In this document: positions 7,459-15,733 of the stretch, piece by piece
Position numbering within the stretch: the first letter of the stretch is position 1
Layout: each line of letters starts with the position of its first letter
The notes under the pieces: generated by a model
What the model was told of the DNA's origin: nothing
The model's database searches: none
Seen by the model: the letters and a program-made list of their open reading frames with translations, nothing else
Origin: Methylococcales bacterium
GTDB lineage: Bacteria > Pseudomonadota > Gammaproteobacteria > Methylococcales > Methylomonadaceae
Direction of reading: 5' to 3'
Length of the DNA stretch: 38,544 nucleotides
NCBI GenBank assembly: GCA_030753675.1
Contig: JASMBU010000004.1
Span: 61,379-99,922, forward strand
Made by a program: the position numbers and the translations under genes

Positions 7459-7710
7459 AGAATTTTAAAAAATAAACCCATGCGCACTATTTTGAGCACA
7501 GCAATTATTTCTTCAATGGTTTCAGGGTGTGCTGTTATGAGTGAAAATCCTTTTGGCCTAACTGAAATCACCAAAAGTAGAGCAACTACAGAGAAATCAG
7601 AGTTAATGGGTCATTGTGGATCAGCCGTAGGTGTTCAAGAGCATGCTTGTGGGGAAGGCGTTTGTGGCGGACATGGAACATGTGGCGCGCAAAGTCCTGA
7701 TAAGAACTAA
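7456..7710 (+). CDS. Small Cys/Gly-rich lipoprotein
   Basis: The 84-aa product has a lipoprotein signal with lipobox VSGC (Cys25), then AVMSENPFGLTE, and a C-terminal tail rich in Cys, Gly and His (HCGSA, ACGEGVCGGHGTCG). Tails of this type are known from metal-handling or thiol-rich small secreted proteins; the CGEGxCG pattern is reminiscent of the bufferin/DUF2282-like peptides with EGKCG repeats, but no DUF692/MNIO modification enzyme is in the window. ATG 7480 is an alternative start. No good ribosome site is visible for either. The Sel1 lipoprotein gene follows 30 bases later, probably in one operon. Confidence 0.6.
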   Translation: MRILKNKPMRTILSTAIISSMVSGCAVMSENPFGLTEITKSRATTEKSELMGHCGSAVGVQEHACGEGVCGGHGTCGAQSPDKN

Positions 7711-7740
7711 TATTATTTTTTCAAGTAGTGGATTTAGTTT

Positions 7741-8319
7741 ATGCGGTTATCAAGGCAGAAAATGACAGTACAAGTTTTCATGATTGTGTTTTGTTTGTTG
7801 GTATCAGCGTGCAGTTGGGTAACGACGAGTGAATTAAATGCACAACAAGGAACAGCTCAAGAGCAATTTGTTTTGGCAGAGGAATATTTTAACGGGCAAC
7901 ATAAGGCTCAAAGTTATCCTTTGGCCTTTAAGTGGTATTTAAAGGCTGCCAGTCGAGGTAATCTGGAGGCACAGTTGAAAGTTGCTCAGTTGTTTTATGA
8001 CGGTTCAGGGACAACAGTAGATTATAAGGCGGCGGCTAAATGGTTTCAGTTGGCTGCGGAGCGAGGTCACTTAGCGGCTCAGAAAACAATCGCCAAGATG
8101 TATCTTGACGGTGGAACTGTTGTAAAAGACCTTTATTTGGCCTTTTATTGGTATAAGCAAGCCGCCTTTCAGGGCGACTATGAAGCGATACAGATTTTGA
8201 AGGAGATAACACCGATGGTGGTAACCCAGCGTGATAAAGATCAGAAAGCTAAAAATAGAAAAGAGTTTAAGAATTTTCTAAAAACGTTGGTGATGCCGGG
8301 CTTTGTAAAACGTCAATAA
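7741..8319 (+). CDS. Sel1-repeat lipoprotein
   Basis: The 192-aa protein has a lipoprotein signal ending LLVSAC (Cys24) and three to four SEL1-like helical repeats. Clear units are AFKWYLKAASRGNLEAQ, AAKWFQLAAERGHLAAQ and AFYWYKQAAFQGDYEA. A basic tail (RKEFKNFLKTLVMPGFVKRQ) follows. Sel1 repeats form solenoids that bind other proteins, often in the periplasm or envelope. It lies 30 bases after the Cys-rich lipoprotein gene, so the two may act at the same membrane. No specific partner can be named. Confidence 0.8.
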   Translation: MRLSRQKMTVQVFMIVFCLLVSACSWVTTSELNAQQGTAQEQFVLAEEYFNGQHKAQSYPLAFKWYLKAASRGNLEAQLKVAQLFYDGSGTTVDYKAAAKWFQLAAERGHLAAQKTIAKMYLDGGTVVKDLYLAFYWYKQAAFQGDYEAIQILKEITPMVVTQRDKDQKAKNRKEFKNFLKTLVMPGFVKRQ

Positions 8320-8558
8320 GCTAGCCGGTGTGAGAAGGGGTGGTTGAATGTATTAAGCCGTTTTGTTTGATTATCGGTATTTTGTGTTCAGTTTTACGCC
8401 TGATAAGAGATTAAAAGATTTTTTTAGTAATGCTGTTGATCCCCTATCTTTTTTCCCACTTAAGATGGCAAGGCATTATATAGTCGAAGGATACCAGTAC
8501 GTCGCCAAAATCGTTGTTAGCCAAATAAATTTATTACCGCATCACTAGAGGCAGTGGC

Positions 8559-9044
8559 ATGGAAGAAAATACTGAGAAAACCATGATACAACTTTTGGCT
8601 GGTCAGCGATCCGATGGTGAACTGATCTTTGAACAAGTTCCCGCCATAATGAAAGGTGAGAATTGCTATCAATTGTTACTGTCCCCAGTATTTGCCAAAG
8701 GAGCAGCAAAACATGACTTAATACGTATTCAAATGGCTGGGCAGTTTATTGTTGAAAAACATAACGGCTATTTATGTGTTAGAGTTTTCTCTAGGAGCAA
8801 TACAGAACGCATTCATCAATCGATGGAAAAATCATTATTGCTTTTAAAGGCAGAGCTTGATCATAAAAATGAACGTCTGTTGGTCTACAGTATCCCTGTT
8901 GAATCAGGTTTTGATGCAATTGAGTCTCTGTTTAATACGTTATCAAAAAGGTTTGAACAGACTCAGTGGTTGTATAGTAATGTTTATGATCCAGATGATG
9001 GCCAGACACCATTGAATTGGTGGCATGATTATTTAGCCAAGTAA
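8559..9044 (+). CDS. DUF4265 domain protein
   Basis: The 161-aa soluble protein fits DUF4265: central CVRVFSRS, then SGFDAIESLFN, and the C-terminal signature NVYDPDDGQTPLNWW. Function of the family is unknown. It has an AGAGG ribosome site about 7 bases before ATG 8559 and is followed by yaaA after 12 bases, so the two are co-transcribed. No membrane segment or signal is seen. Confidence 0.7.
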   Translation: MEENTEKTMIQLLAGQRSDGELIFEQVPAIMKGENCYQLLLSPVFAKGAAKHDLIRIQMAGQFIVEKHNGYLCVRVFSRSNTERIHQSMEKSLLLLKAELDHKNERLLVYSIPVESGFDAIESLFNTLSKRFEQTQWLYSNVYDPDDGQTPLNWWHDYLAK

Positions 9045-9056
9045 AAGGATAAGTCA

Positions 9057-9839
9057 ATGTTGATGGTTGTTTCTCCAGCGAAGTCTCTTGATTTTGAAAG
9101 TACATTAGCAACTACGAAATTCTCACAATCAGTTTTTTTATCCGAAAGTCAGCAATTAATTAATGAGATTCAGGATTTATTGCCCGAAGATCTGGAACAA
9201 CTTATGGGGGTAAGTTCAAAATTGGCAATCCTCAATTACAGACGTTTTCAGGACTGGTTGTTGCCTTTTGATGCGACCAATGCAAGGCCAGCAGTCTTAG
9301 CGTTTATGGGCGATGTTTATCAAGGTCTGCAGGCAACTACATTTACCGATGAACAATTTAATTTTGCACAAGGGCATTTACGTATTTTATCAGGTTTGTA
9401 TGGTTTATTAAGGCCTTTGGACTTGATCCAACCTTATCGGTTAGAGATGGGGACGCGTTTTAAAAATAGTCGAGGAAAGAATCTGTATGCTTATTGGGGT
9501 AATCAAATCAACCAGCAATTAACACATGACCTTGATCGGTCAGGTTCTAATATTTTAATTAATTTAGCCTCCAATGAATATTTTAAAGCTGTAAATTCGC
9601 GGCAACTATCTGGACAGGTGATTACCCCAGTTTTTAAGGATTATAAAGGCGGTCATTATAAGGTCATCAGTTTTTATGCGAAGAAAGCGAGAGGACTTAT
9701 GGCCTCATATATTATAAAGAATGCTATTAATGAGCCAGAGGGCATTAAAAATTTTGACGCGGCGGGTTATTATTTTAGACTTGAGTCTTCCAATGACAGG
9801 GAGTGGGTTTTTTTACGTGATGACCAGGCTTCAGCATGA
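9057..9839 (+). CDS. yaaA: Peroxide stress protein YaaA (UPF0246)
   Basis: The 260-aa protein matches YaaA throughout: MVVSPAKSLDFES at the start, SGLYGLLRPLDLIQPYRLEM (about 120-140), NLASNEYFKAV and SFYAKKARGLMA. YaaA lowers free intracellular iron and DNA damage during hydrogen peroxide stress and binds DNA in E. coli. ATG 9057 has AAGGA about 7 bases upstream; the second Met is an alternative. Follows the DUF4265 gene in an apparent operon. Confidence 0.95.
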   Translation: MLMVVSPAKSLDFESTLATTKFSQSVFLSESQQLINEIQDLLPEDLEQLMGVSSKLAILNYRRFQDWLLPFDATNARPAVLAFMGDVYQGLQATTFTDEQFNFAQGHLRILSGLYGLLRPLDLIQPYRLEMGTRFKNSRGKNLYAYWGNQINQQLTHDLDRSGSNILINLASNEYFKAVNSRQLSGQVITPVFKDYKGGHYKVISFYAKKARGLMASYIIKNAINEPEGIKNFDAAGYYFRLESSNDREWVFLRDDQASA

Positions 9840-9917
9840 GATTGATTAACGAAAGCGTTATCAGGCATCACTAGGAATATTTTTTTCTAAGAACGAGATT
9901 TTTTAATAGGTATTTAT

Positions 9918-11798
9918 ATGAGATTTTTTCTACTGATTATTTGCTGTTTTGTGAGTCCTGCTGTGATCGCAGGTATGGATTATGATCAGCGAAAAATAGT
10001 AACCATACTGACACAGCTTACGGCATTTAACGAAGCTTTAGATGTAATTGAAAGTGATAAGGCACATGAAGCCGCATTAAAACAATTACTGAAAGATCAG
10101 GTCAGTCAGTTAGATCAATTAATGGTGTTACTGAAAAAGACATCGGTGCGAAAATTGCCGAAAATTGCTAATCAGAGTCAATTGAGTTTTTTTCAATCAC
10201 GAATTACCGTTAACAATGAGCGGGGCAATGAATTAGCCGTATTGAGGGATAAACTGCATATTGAATATTTGAATGCGAGTCAGGCTATAAATAGTTATAT
10301 TGAATACTTAATTGAGGCGTCAGACGGTTATAAAAGCATTCAAAGCATTGTTGATGATTCACAGGTTGCATTTAATAAAAGTCAACAGATTGAGAGCTTG
10401 TTGCAACTGCCTAAAAGTAAAGAAGAAAACCAAATCGTATTGGATGTGCGAAAAAATCACCAACTGTTTATACGGGTGAATACGACTTACCAGGATATCT
10501 TGAAGTATGTGATTAATAATCCACGTAAAATTGCCTCGATACATTGGTTTCAACAATTCTCATTACTTTCCGTGATCTCCTCGATAAATAACTTTGAGGT
10601 CATTCGGTCAATTAACTACAAGCTGATTCCCTTCAATGTTGATGTTGGGGGGGTTAGTTTATCGTTTGTCATTATTGCTTTGGTTTATTTTAGTTACCCA
10701 CTTTTTTTCAGGTTCACTAATTGTTTGATCAAGAAGTATGTTACTGATGATGAAGATCATCATCAGGATCTAGATTATCGACAGGTTGTACGGCCAATAC
10801 GGATGGGATTGATGTTTTTTGGCATAGATTTAGCCACGTATGCATTTTTCTATAAAGCCGATTACCGAAGTGCCATAGAATCAGTCAGTTTTGTCGTTTT
10901 CAGCCTGATATTTGTCTGGTTGTTATTGTGCATCATCAATATTGTTGTGATGGTGCATTTAAATCGGCTGACACGGATAAATAAGGATCTGAGGAAAGAG
11001 CTAGTGATTCTCGGTGTTCAGGTGGTGAAGGCAATTATTATTATTGTTGTTATGGCAGTAGTTTTAAGTCATTTTGGTATTAATGTTACAGCAATATTGT
11101 CAACACTCGGTATTGGTGGACTAGCTTTTGCATTGGCTGCGAAAGACACGTTATCAAACCTTTTTGGAGGGATTACCATCTTGTTTGATAATGTTTATCG
11201 TATGGGTGATTGGGTAAGAATAGATGATGTGGAAGGAACAGTTTCTGAAATTGGTTTGCGTAGTACAACCATAAGAACTTTTGATAATGCCCTGATTGTT
11301 ATTCCTAATGCAGTGGTCTCGGTTTCAAGCGTCAGGAACATGGATCGTCGTTTAGTCGGCCGGCGAATTAAAATGTATATTGGTGTGACCTATGAAAGCA
11401 ATATGAACGATATACGTAAGGCCTTAGATGATATTAGGGGCATGTTAAAAACGCATCCGGATATTGCCAATCCAAGAGAGCAACACAGAGATAGTCGTAA
11501 GAAAAAATTGAAGTTATCTTCACATGAAGATTCTGCAGGCATTAAGTCGACACAGTTAGTTTTTATGGATCGGTATAACGATTTTTCTATTGATATTTTA
11601 ATTTATTGTTTTTCTAAGACGACTGATTGGGCTAAATGGTTGTCTGTTAAAGAAGATGTTCTTTTCAAAATAGCTGAAATATTACACAACAATCATGTGG
11701 AATTTGCGTACCCAACACAGGTAAGAATTCACAGAGATTCTAAGGCGAACGAACCCCCTGAGTTTCTCATTCAAGAAGAGTCGTCTTTTACGGAGTAG
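9918..11798 (+). CDS. MscS family mechanosensitive ion channel
   Basis: The 626-aa protein opens with a signal peptide (cleavage near AVIAG) and a periplasmic helical domain of about 220 residues, then several TM helices from about residue 245. The MscS pore helix and upper beta domain follow: LSTLGIGGLAFALAAKD, LFGGITILFDN and GDWVRIDDVEGTVSEIGLRS, with IPNAVVS. The C-terminal alpha-beta cage domain has an insert rich in Lys and Ser (HRDSRKKKLKLSSHED). The architecture resembles larger MscS members such as YbdG/YnaI-type or MscK-like channels rather than E. coli MscS. It releases solutes on hypo-osmotic shock. The last 28 bases overlap the convergent kinase gene. Confidence 0.92.
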   Translation: MRFFLLIICCFVSPAVIAGMDYDQRKIVTILTQLTAFNEALDVIESDKAHEAALKQLLKDQVSQLDQLMVLLKKTSVRKLPKIANQSQLSFFQSRITVNNERGNELAVLRDKLHIEYLNASQAINSYIEYLIEASDGYKSIQSIVDDSQVAFNKSQQIESLLQLPKSKEENQIVLDVRKNHQLFIRVNTTYQDILKYVINNPRKIASIHWFQQFSLLSVISSINNFEVIRSINYKLIPFNVDVGGVSLSFVIIALVYFSYPLFFRFTNCLIKKYVTDDEDHHQDLDYRQVVRPIRMGLMFFGIDLATYAFFYKADYRSAIESVSFVVFSLIFVWLLLCIINIVVMVHLNRLTRINKDLRKELVILGVQVVKAIIIIVVMAVVLSHFGINVTAILSTLGIGGLAFALAAKDTLSNLFGGITILFDNVYRMGDWVRIDDVEGTVSEIGLRSTTIRTFDNALIVIPNAVVSVSSVRNMDRRLVGRRIKMYIGVTYESNMNDIRKALDDIRGMLKTHPDIANPREQHRDSRKKKLKLSSHEDSAGIKSTQLVFMDRYNDFSIDILIYCFSKTTDWAKWLSVKEDVLFKIAEILHNNHVEFAYPTQVRIHRDSKANEPPEFLIQEESSFTE

Positions 11799-12166
11799 TG
11801 AGGAAATTGTTGCCATTTATTTTTGAGCTGTATTAGTTTGGCTTCGGGAATATTATGACTGTTATGGTAATTCCCTGTTGCTTCTATAATTTTGTAGTTC
11901 ACATTGTAGAGATTGGCTAATTTAATGTAGCGCTCGAGTTCCCAGAGTTGTACGAAGGTGTTGCTAACAACCACATCCATGTTGTTCTTAAAGGCAATTT
12001 CTGTTTGAGATAAACACCATTGATGGGCTTTTTGTAGTTGATGCTTATCGAAGCTATATTGTTCATTTTTAATGAAATACATATCTGCTTCAAGGTGAAG
12101 GCAGTTGTATTGTTTGGCTAAGGTCGTTTTGCCTGAGCCAGGTAGGCCTCTAATTAATCGTAACAT
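11771..12166 (-). CDS. Small P-loop kinase/ATPase (N4BP2-like)
   Basis: The 131-aa protein has a Walker A motif at its start (RGLPGSGKTTLAKQ, about 5-18), then LEADMYF, and VVVSNTFVQLWELERYI, the pattern of the small AAA_33-type kinases related to the N-terminus of NEDD4-binding protein 2 and to polynucleotide kinases. The substrate is unknown. Its stop lies inside the 3' end of the mscS gene (28-base antiparallel overlap), so the two transcripts are complementary at their ends. The ribosome site is weak. Confidence 0.75.
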   Translation of the reverse strand: MLRLIRGLPGSGKTTLAKQYNCLHLEADMYFIKNEQYSFDKHQLQKAHQWCLSQTEIAFKNNMDVVVSNTFVQLWELERYIKLANLYNVNYKIIEATGNYHNSHNIPEAKLIQLKNKWQQFPHYSVKDDSS

Positions 12167-12328
12167 AAGGTACTTTTATTGATCAGTATGGTCAGTCTAT
12201 GTTTTTACTGTATCACTAAAACAAGTTTTATGATTCAGTGTATTAAAAGACTGTAGAGATACCTTGAGATTTTTGCAGTGACTTTAAGTTAAATTGTTTT
12301 AATAATTCATGTACTATCAAGCAAGACG

Positions 12329-12344
12329 ATTCAAGTATTTGAAT
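12329..12344. promoter_or_regulatory. Perfect inverted repeat ATTCAA-GTAT-TTGAAT
   Basis: A 6-bp inverted repeat with a 4-base spacer is centred 38 bases before the start of the 453-aa gene. It could be a dimeric operator; the AT-rich background weakens the case. Confidence 0.3.
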
Positions 12345-12374
12345 GCATAAAAATAATTATAAAGAAGTAGGCGT

Positions 12375-13736
12375 ATGAGACATATAGCGGTAATTAATCG
12401 ACTTTATCTATTGATATTGTTTTTTTTTGTTGCGATATTGACCGGGATAAACAATCATTATTTATACAGTTACATCGGTTATGAAACGCTTGAAGAACAG
12501 CATATCTTATTAAATTTGGTGCAAAATCAGTTTGATAGTTGCCTCATTGAAGATGTTGAAGGGGAGAAATGTGTTGCTATGATGCTTTCAGGTCTTAGTT
12601 CTACCGTTCTTACCAGTGAATTAGAAGTCTCTGAGGATGGAGAAAGGTTGTTCTCGAACCGGCTTGATGTTTTTACCGAACGCAGTGAAATTCACTCGAC
12701 CAATACGATTAAATATAAACAGCATGAAATTACGTTATCACTCTTTAAGAGGCCAACCCCGCCGATTCTACTTAGTGTTATTCAGTGTATGACTTTTTCA
12801 TTACCCGAATTGATTCAACGCACTATTGATGAGGACTGGGATGGAGCTAGAAATTTCTTCTATACCGTGGCTTGGCCACGGAGTCGACCTGCATTTTGGT
12901 TGGCCGTTTTTAGTTTATTTTTATTTCGTATGGCTTCACTCCGTGAGCAAGTTTTAAAACGGTTGTTAAATAAGCGTGAAAGAGAAGTCATTAGAGCACG
13001 GAATGACTTAAAAGGTCTTAATGAAAAAGTCGATGAATTAGGGGGTGCTAAAGAGGTTAACGAAGAAGAGTTACTTGAGGCGCAACGTAATATTAAAAAG
13101 TTGCGGTTAAGTTTAAAGGACAGACATGATATCAACCAGTCTGAAATAAGTCAGTTAGAGGATGAACTAGAGAAAGAAAATCAATTTGCGTTGGAATTAA
13201 TACAGGAAAATGAAGATTTATCTGTTGAGTTGATAGCGATCCAAAAAGCCACTTTGAAGAAAGACCGGCAAATTCGTAAGGATGAGAAAACTTTAGATTA
13301 TGGGCTAACGACAGAAAAAATTCGCATTAAGAATAAGATTTATGAGGCACTCAGTAAAAATCCATTGATTACGAATAATGATGGTTTGATTAAAGTGTAC
13401 CAAGGGAAACATCATAGTAAGACTTTTGTACAACAAGTCGCTCGTGCTTTAGATAAGAACACGTTTCTCAGAGAACAAGTGGTGGCGGTTTATTCGATCC
13501 GATATAACCGTAGGTTACGTGGAAAAATAGTGGTTTTGATGGATGAGCACAGTAAAAATTTTGTGGCAAATATTTACGACTATTGTGATCAAGGGTTTGG
13601 CGCTCAAATTGATTTAGGAACGACTAAAATATGGGAGGCCTGCTTAAAGGCAAAGTGTATTATTAATTTGTCAGATATGTTTAAAAAGTATGAGTTAAGG
13701 GTTCATGAAAATGGGGATATTTTGAGTGAGCCTTGA
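12375..13736 (+). CDS. Two-TM, coiled-coil inner-membrane protein of unknown function
   Basis: The 453-aa protein is not one I recognise. Visible parts are TM1 at about 9-25, a probable periplasmic domain at about 30-170 with Cys56 and Cys66, and TM2 at about 172-187. A long charged heptad-rich coiled coil follows (about 190-305, rich in Glu, Lys and Leu), then a compact cytoplasmic domain at about 310-453. That domain begins TEKIRIKNKIYEAL and includes YQGKHHSKTF, RGKIVVLMDEHSKNF and CLKAKCIINLSDM. The layout resembles sensor or scaffold proteins with a signal-carrying coil, but no HAMP, kinase, GGDEF or MCP motif is present. ATG 12375 has AGTAGGCG nearby. A 110-aa gene of unknown type follows in the same direction. 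Confidence 0.7.
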   Translation: MRHIAVINRLYLLILFFFVAILTGINNHYLYSYIGYETLEEQHILLNLVQNQFDSCLIEDVEGEKCVAMMLSGLSSTVLTSELEVSEDGERLFSNRLDVFTERSEIHSTNTIKYKQHEITLSLFKRPTPPILLSVIQCMTFSLPELIQRTIDEDWDGARNFFYTVAWPRSRPAFWLAVFSLFLFRMASLREQVLKRLLNKREREVIRARNDLKGLNEKVDELGGAKEVNEEELLEAQRNIKKLRLSLKDRHDINQSEISQLEDELEKENQFALELIQENEDLSVELIAIQKATLKKDRQIRKDEKTLDYGLTTEKIRIKNKIYEALSKNPLITNNDGLIKVYQGKHHSKTFVQQVARALDKNTFLREQVVAVYSIRYNRRLRGKIVVLMDEHSKNFVANIYDYCDQGFGAQIDLGTTKIWEACLKAKCIINLSDMFKKYELRVHENGDILSEP

Positions 13737-13851
13737 GAGTTTATTGTACGGTTCTCTAAAGTTTTGTCATTGTAGATTGACAGGGGTTAAAAAATGGGTG
13801 AAGTTGTTGATTCTACACTAATGTTTTCCTTTAAATAGCTAAAAGGGTGGT

Positions 13852-14184
13852 ATGAAAACGAGAGTCCAAGAGTTTATCGATAGGCTGGGTACCCAAGACT
13901 ATCTTTTGATGAAGGATATTGGTAACTATATTATGTATTCATTTCTCGAAATGCATAGCAATGAAACCCCTAATATTATGAGTCAGAGAGAGTTTAATGA
14001 GACAGTTTCAAGGTTACTTCAGAACTGGGGTGATTTACCTGAGCATAAGGATAAATGTTTATTGAAGAAAGACTTGTTGTTAATGGGTGTGTGTCTGCCT
14101 TATGATGCAGCGGTTTATCCCGAAGGCGTCAGGCAAATAGCAATAAGTTGGGCGGCGTCTATAGTTTCTGAGAAAGTACACTAA
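13852..14184 (+). CDS. Hypothetical protein (110 aa)
   Basis: ATG 13852 is preceded by AAAAGGGTGG, a good ribosome site. The protein is soluble and mostly helical, without a signal or TM segment. Features are RVQEFIDRLGTQDYLLM, a run rich in Asn and Glu, and GVCLPYDAAVYPEGVRQIAI near the end. I do not recognise it. It lies 115 bases after the 453-aa membrane protein gene on the same strand and may share its transcript. Confidence 0.6.
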   Translation: MKTRVQEFIDRLGTQDYLLMKDIGNYIMYSFLEMHSNETPNIMSQREFNETVSRLLQNWGDLPEHKDKCLLKKDLLLMGVCLPYDAAVYPEGVRQIAISWAASIVSEKVH

Positions 14185-14235
14185 AATGGGGTTTAATAAG
14201 ATTTCTCGGTATCGTTAAATTTTATTATTTTGTTG

Positions 14236-14264
14236 TTGCAATCGATAGGGTATAGGGGTATAAA
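14236..14264 (+). promoter_or_regulatory. Sigma-70-type promoter of a candidate sRNA
   Basis: TTGCAA (14236-14241), a 17-base spacer and TATAAA (14259-14264) give a near-consensus promoter starting transcription at about 14271. No ORF follows on this strand before the terminator at 14417. Confidence 0.55.
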
Positions 14265-14270
14265 GAAAGT

Positions 14271-14444
14271 CCGCCACTTTGAAGTGTTGGCGAATAAAAA
14301 TAAAAAAAGAATAATAATAATTTTAAGGGTCACTTAGTTTCGCTTCAATAGCGTTAATAGTACTCCCCCCAAATAGAAAGATCGAAGATCTTTTAATTAA
14401 TTTTATTTAATAAAATAAGGCCTGAGAAATCGGGCCTTTTTTTT
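14271..14444 (+). ncRNA. Candidate small RNA
   Basis: A stretch of about 174 bases lies between a near-consensus promoter and a strong rho-independent terminator, with no credible coding frame. The predicted transcript begins with a hairpin (CACT/AGTG with outer CGC/GCG at about 14272-14294), has an A-rich single-stranded middle, a second hairpin AAAGATC-GAA-GATCTTT (14377-14393), and the terminator hairpin. The design resembles trans-acting sRNAs. It could instead be read-through from the 110-aa gene. No Rfam family is recognised. Confidence 0.4.
14417..14444 (+). terminator. Strong rho-independent terminator
   Basis: A 9-bp stem (14417-14425 with 14430-14438) closes a GAAA tetraloop and is followed by a T run to 14444. 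It can end the upstream gene or the candidate sRNA, and may also act weakly for ald on the other strand. Confidence 0.9.
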
Positions 14445-14475
14445 GTGTTTTTTTATCGGGAATAGGTTAATTTTT

Positions 14476-15576
14476 TTATAGATATGGGCAGTAATAGTGG
14501 TTAAGTTGAAGCGAGTCTGCTACGGCTTGATTAGTTATTTTGCCTAAATAGGTATTAATACCCTGTGCAAAATAGGGATCTTTACTGGCTTTGATGAGGC
14601 CACTGTCAGCTAAATGTAAAATATAAGGTAAGGTGGCTTTCTCTAAGGCACAGGTTGCTGTTCTTGGGTATGCTCCAGGCATATTACTGACCGCATAGTG
14701 GATAATGCCGTGTTTTTTAAAGATAGGGTCTTTGTGGGTTGTGATATGAGAGGTTTCAATACAGCCACCTTGGTCAATGCTGACATCAACAATAACCGAG
14801 CCTGGTTTCATTTTTTTTACCATATTTTCTGTTATTACCCAAGGTGATTTATGGCCTGGAATTAAAACGGCACCGACAACGAGGTCGGCTTGTTTAAGTC
14901 GTTGGATGATAATTTCAGGACTGGAATAGTAATAAGGTATTTTGTTGAGTAATAAGTCGGAAAAGAGAGGAGGGTTTTGTTTAGATAACCCGATTAACTC
15001 TACAGTTGCCCCCATTCCGATAGCCGTTCGCGCGGCATGTTGACCGACAATACCATCGCCAATAATAACAACATGCCCAGAAGGTTGATCATTGATGCGT
15101 CCTAATTGTATGCCAGGTCCACCCTGTGGAGAGGCTAAAAAGTAGTTGCCGATTACAATGCTCATATTTCCAGCAATAGCGCTCATCGGTGCTAATAACG
15201 GTAAATGTCCTTTTGGGTCTGTGATCGTTTCATAGGCGATTGCAGTCGTTTTATTTTTTAATAATTGTTGTGTAAGTTGTAGGTCAGCACCTGCTAAGTG
15301 TAGGTAGGTGAATAAGATTTGTTGGGAAAGGTAAGGGTACTCATCGGCGATAGGTTCTTTAACTTTAAGGACTAATTCACTATCCCAAGCACTGGCTGGG
15401 TCACAAATATGCGCGCCTGCATGAAGGTATGAGGCATCGCTAAATCCAGACCCTTCGCCAGCGCCTTGAGCGACTTTGATGCTATGCCCGGCTAAGGATA
15501 GTTGTTCAACGCCAGAAGGCGTCAGTGCAACTCGAAATTCAGCCGTACGGATTTCACGAATTAAGCCAATTTTCAT
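14476..15576 (-). CDS. ald: Alanine dehydrogenase
   Basis: Ald reversibly converts L-alanine and NAD+ to pyruvate, ammonia and NADH. The 366-aa protein has the AlaDh_PNT N-terminal domain (IREIRTAEFRVALTP; LVLKVKEP with the substrate Lys; FTYLHLAG with the catalytic His). The NAD-binding domain has VIIGDGIVGQHAARTA, a variant of the usual GxGxxG. DVSIDQGGCIETS and the C-terminal YAVSNMPGAYPRTAT are diagnostic. Length is near the usual 370. An inverted repeat sits 14-33 bases before the start (see separate entry). alr elsewhere in the window makes D-alanine from the same substrate. Confidence 0.95.
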   Translation of the reverse strand: MKIGLIREIRTAEFRVALTPSGVEQLSLAGHSIKVAQGAGEGSGFSDASYLHAGAHICDPASAWDSELVLKVKEPIADEYPYLSQQILFTYLHLAGADLQLTQQLLKNKTTAIAYETITDPKGHLPLLAPMSAIAGNMSIVIGNYFLASPQGGPGIQLGRINDQPSGHVVIIGDGIVGQHAARTAIGMGATVELIGLSKQNPPLFSDLLLNKIPYYYSSPEIIIQRLKQADLVVGAVLIPGHKSPWVITENMVKKMKPGSVIVDVSIDQGGCIETSHITTHKDPIFKKHGIIHYAVSNMPGAYPRTATCALEKATLPYILHLADSGLIKASKDPYFAQGINTYLGKITNQAVADSLQLNHYYCPYL

Positions 15577-15589
15577 AGGAGATTTTCTT

Positions 15590-15609
15590 GGTCTTATTGG
15601 GTTAAGACC
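15590..15609. promoter_or_regulatory. Inverted repeat GGTCTTA-N6-TAAGACC in the ald 5' region
   Basis: A perfect 7-bp inverted repeat with a 6-base spacer lies 14-33 bases upstream of the ald start codon. It may be a dimeric repressor or activator site or an mRNA hairpin near the ribosome site. Confidence 0.45.
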
Positions 15610-15681
15610 TAAATTACATAGGCTTAGTTCAGGGCGTGTTTTTTATTAAAATTATGGCTAATGACACGTAAATAAAAGGAA

Positions 15682-15711
15682 TTGGCAAGTTCTTCTTAGC
15701 TGGGATATACT
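15682..15711 (+). promoter_or_regulatory. Sigma-70-type promoter
   Basis: TTGGCA (15682-15687), an 18-base spacer and TATACT (15706-15711) are well placed for the 153-aa membrane protein gene starting at 15734. Confidence 0.6.
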
Positions 15712-15733
15712 CCGGCAATAGTCATTAATAAAC

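Noticed and set aside
8363-8548. Open frame of 61 codons from a TTG between the Sel1 and DUF4265 genes
   Set aside because: No ribosome site, poor start, no family character; it fills an ordinary spacer.
9844-9862. Hairpin after yaaA (TAACG-AAAG-CGTTA) as a terminator
   Set aside because: No T tract follows; not enough to call termination.
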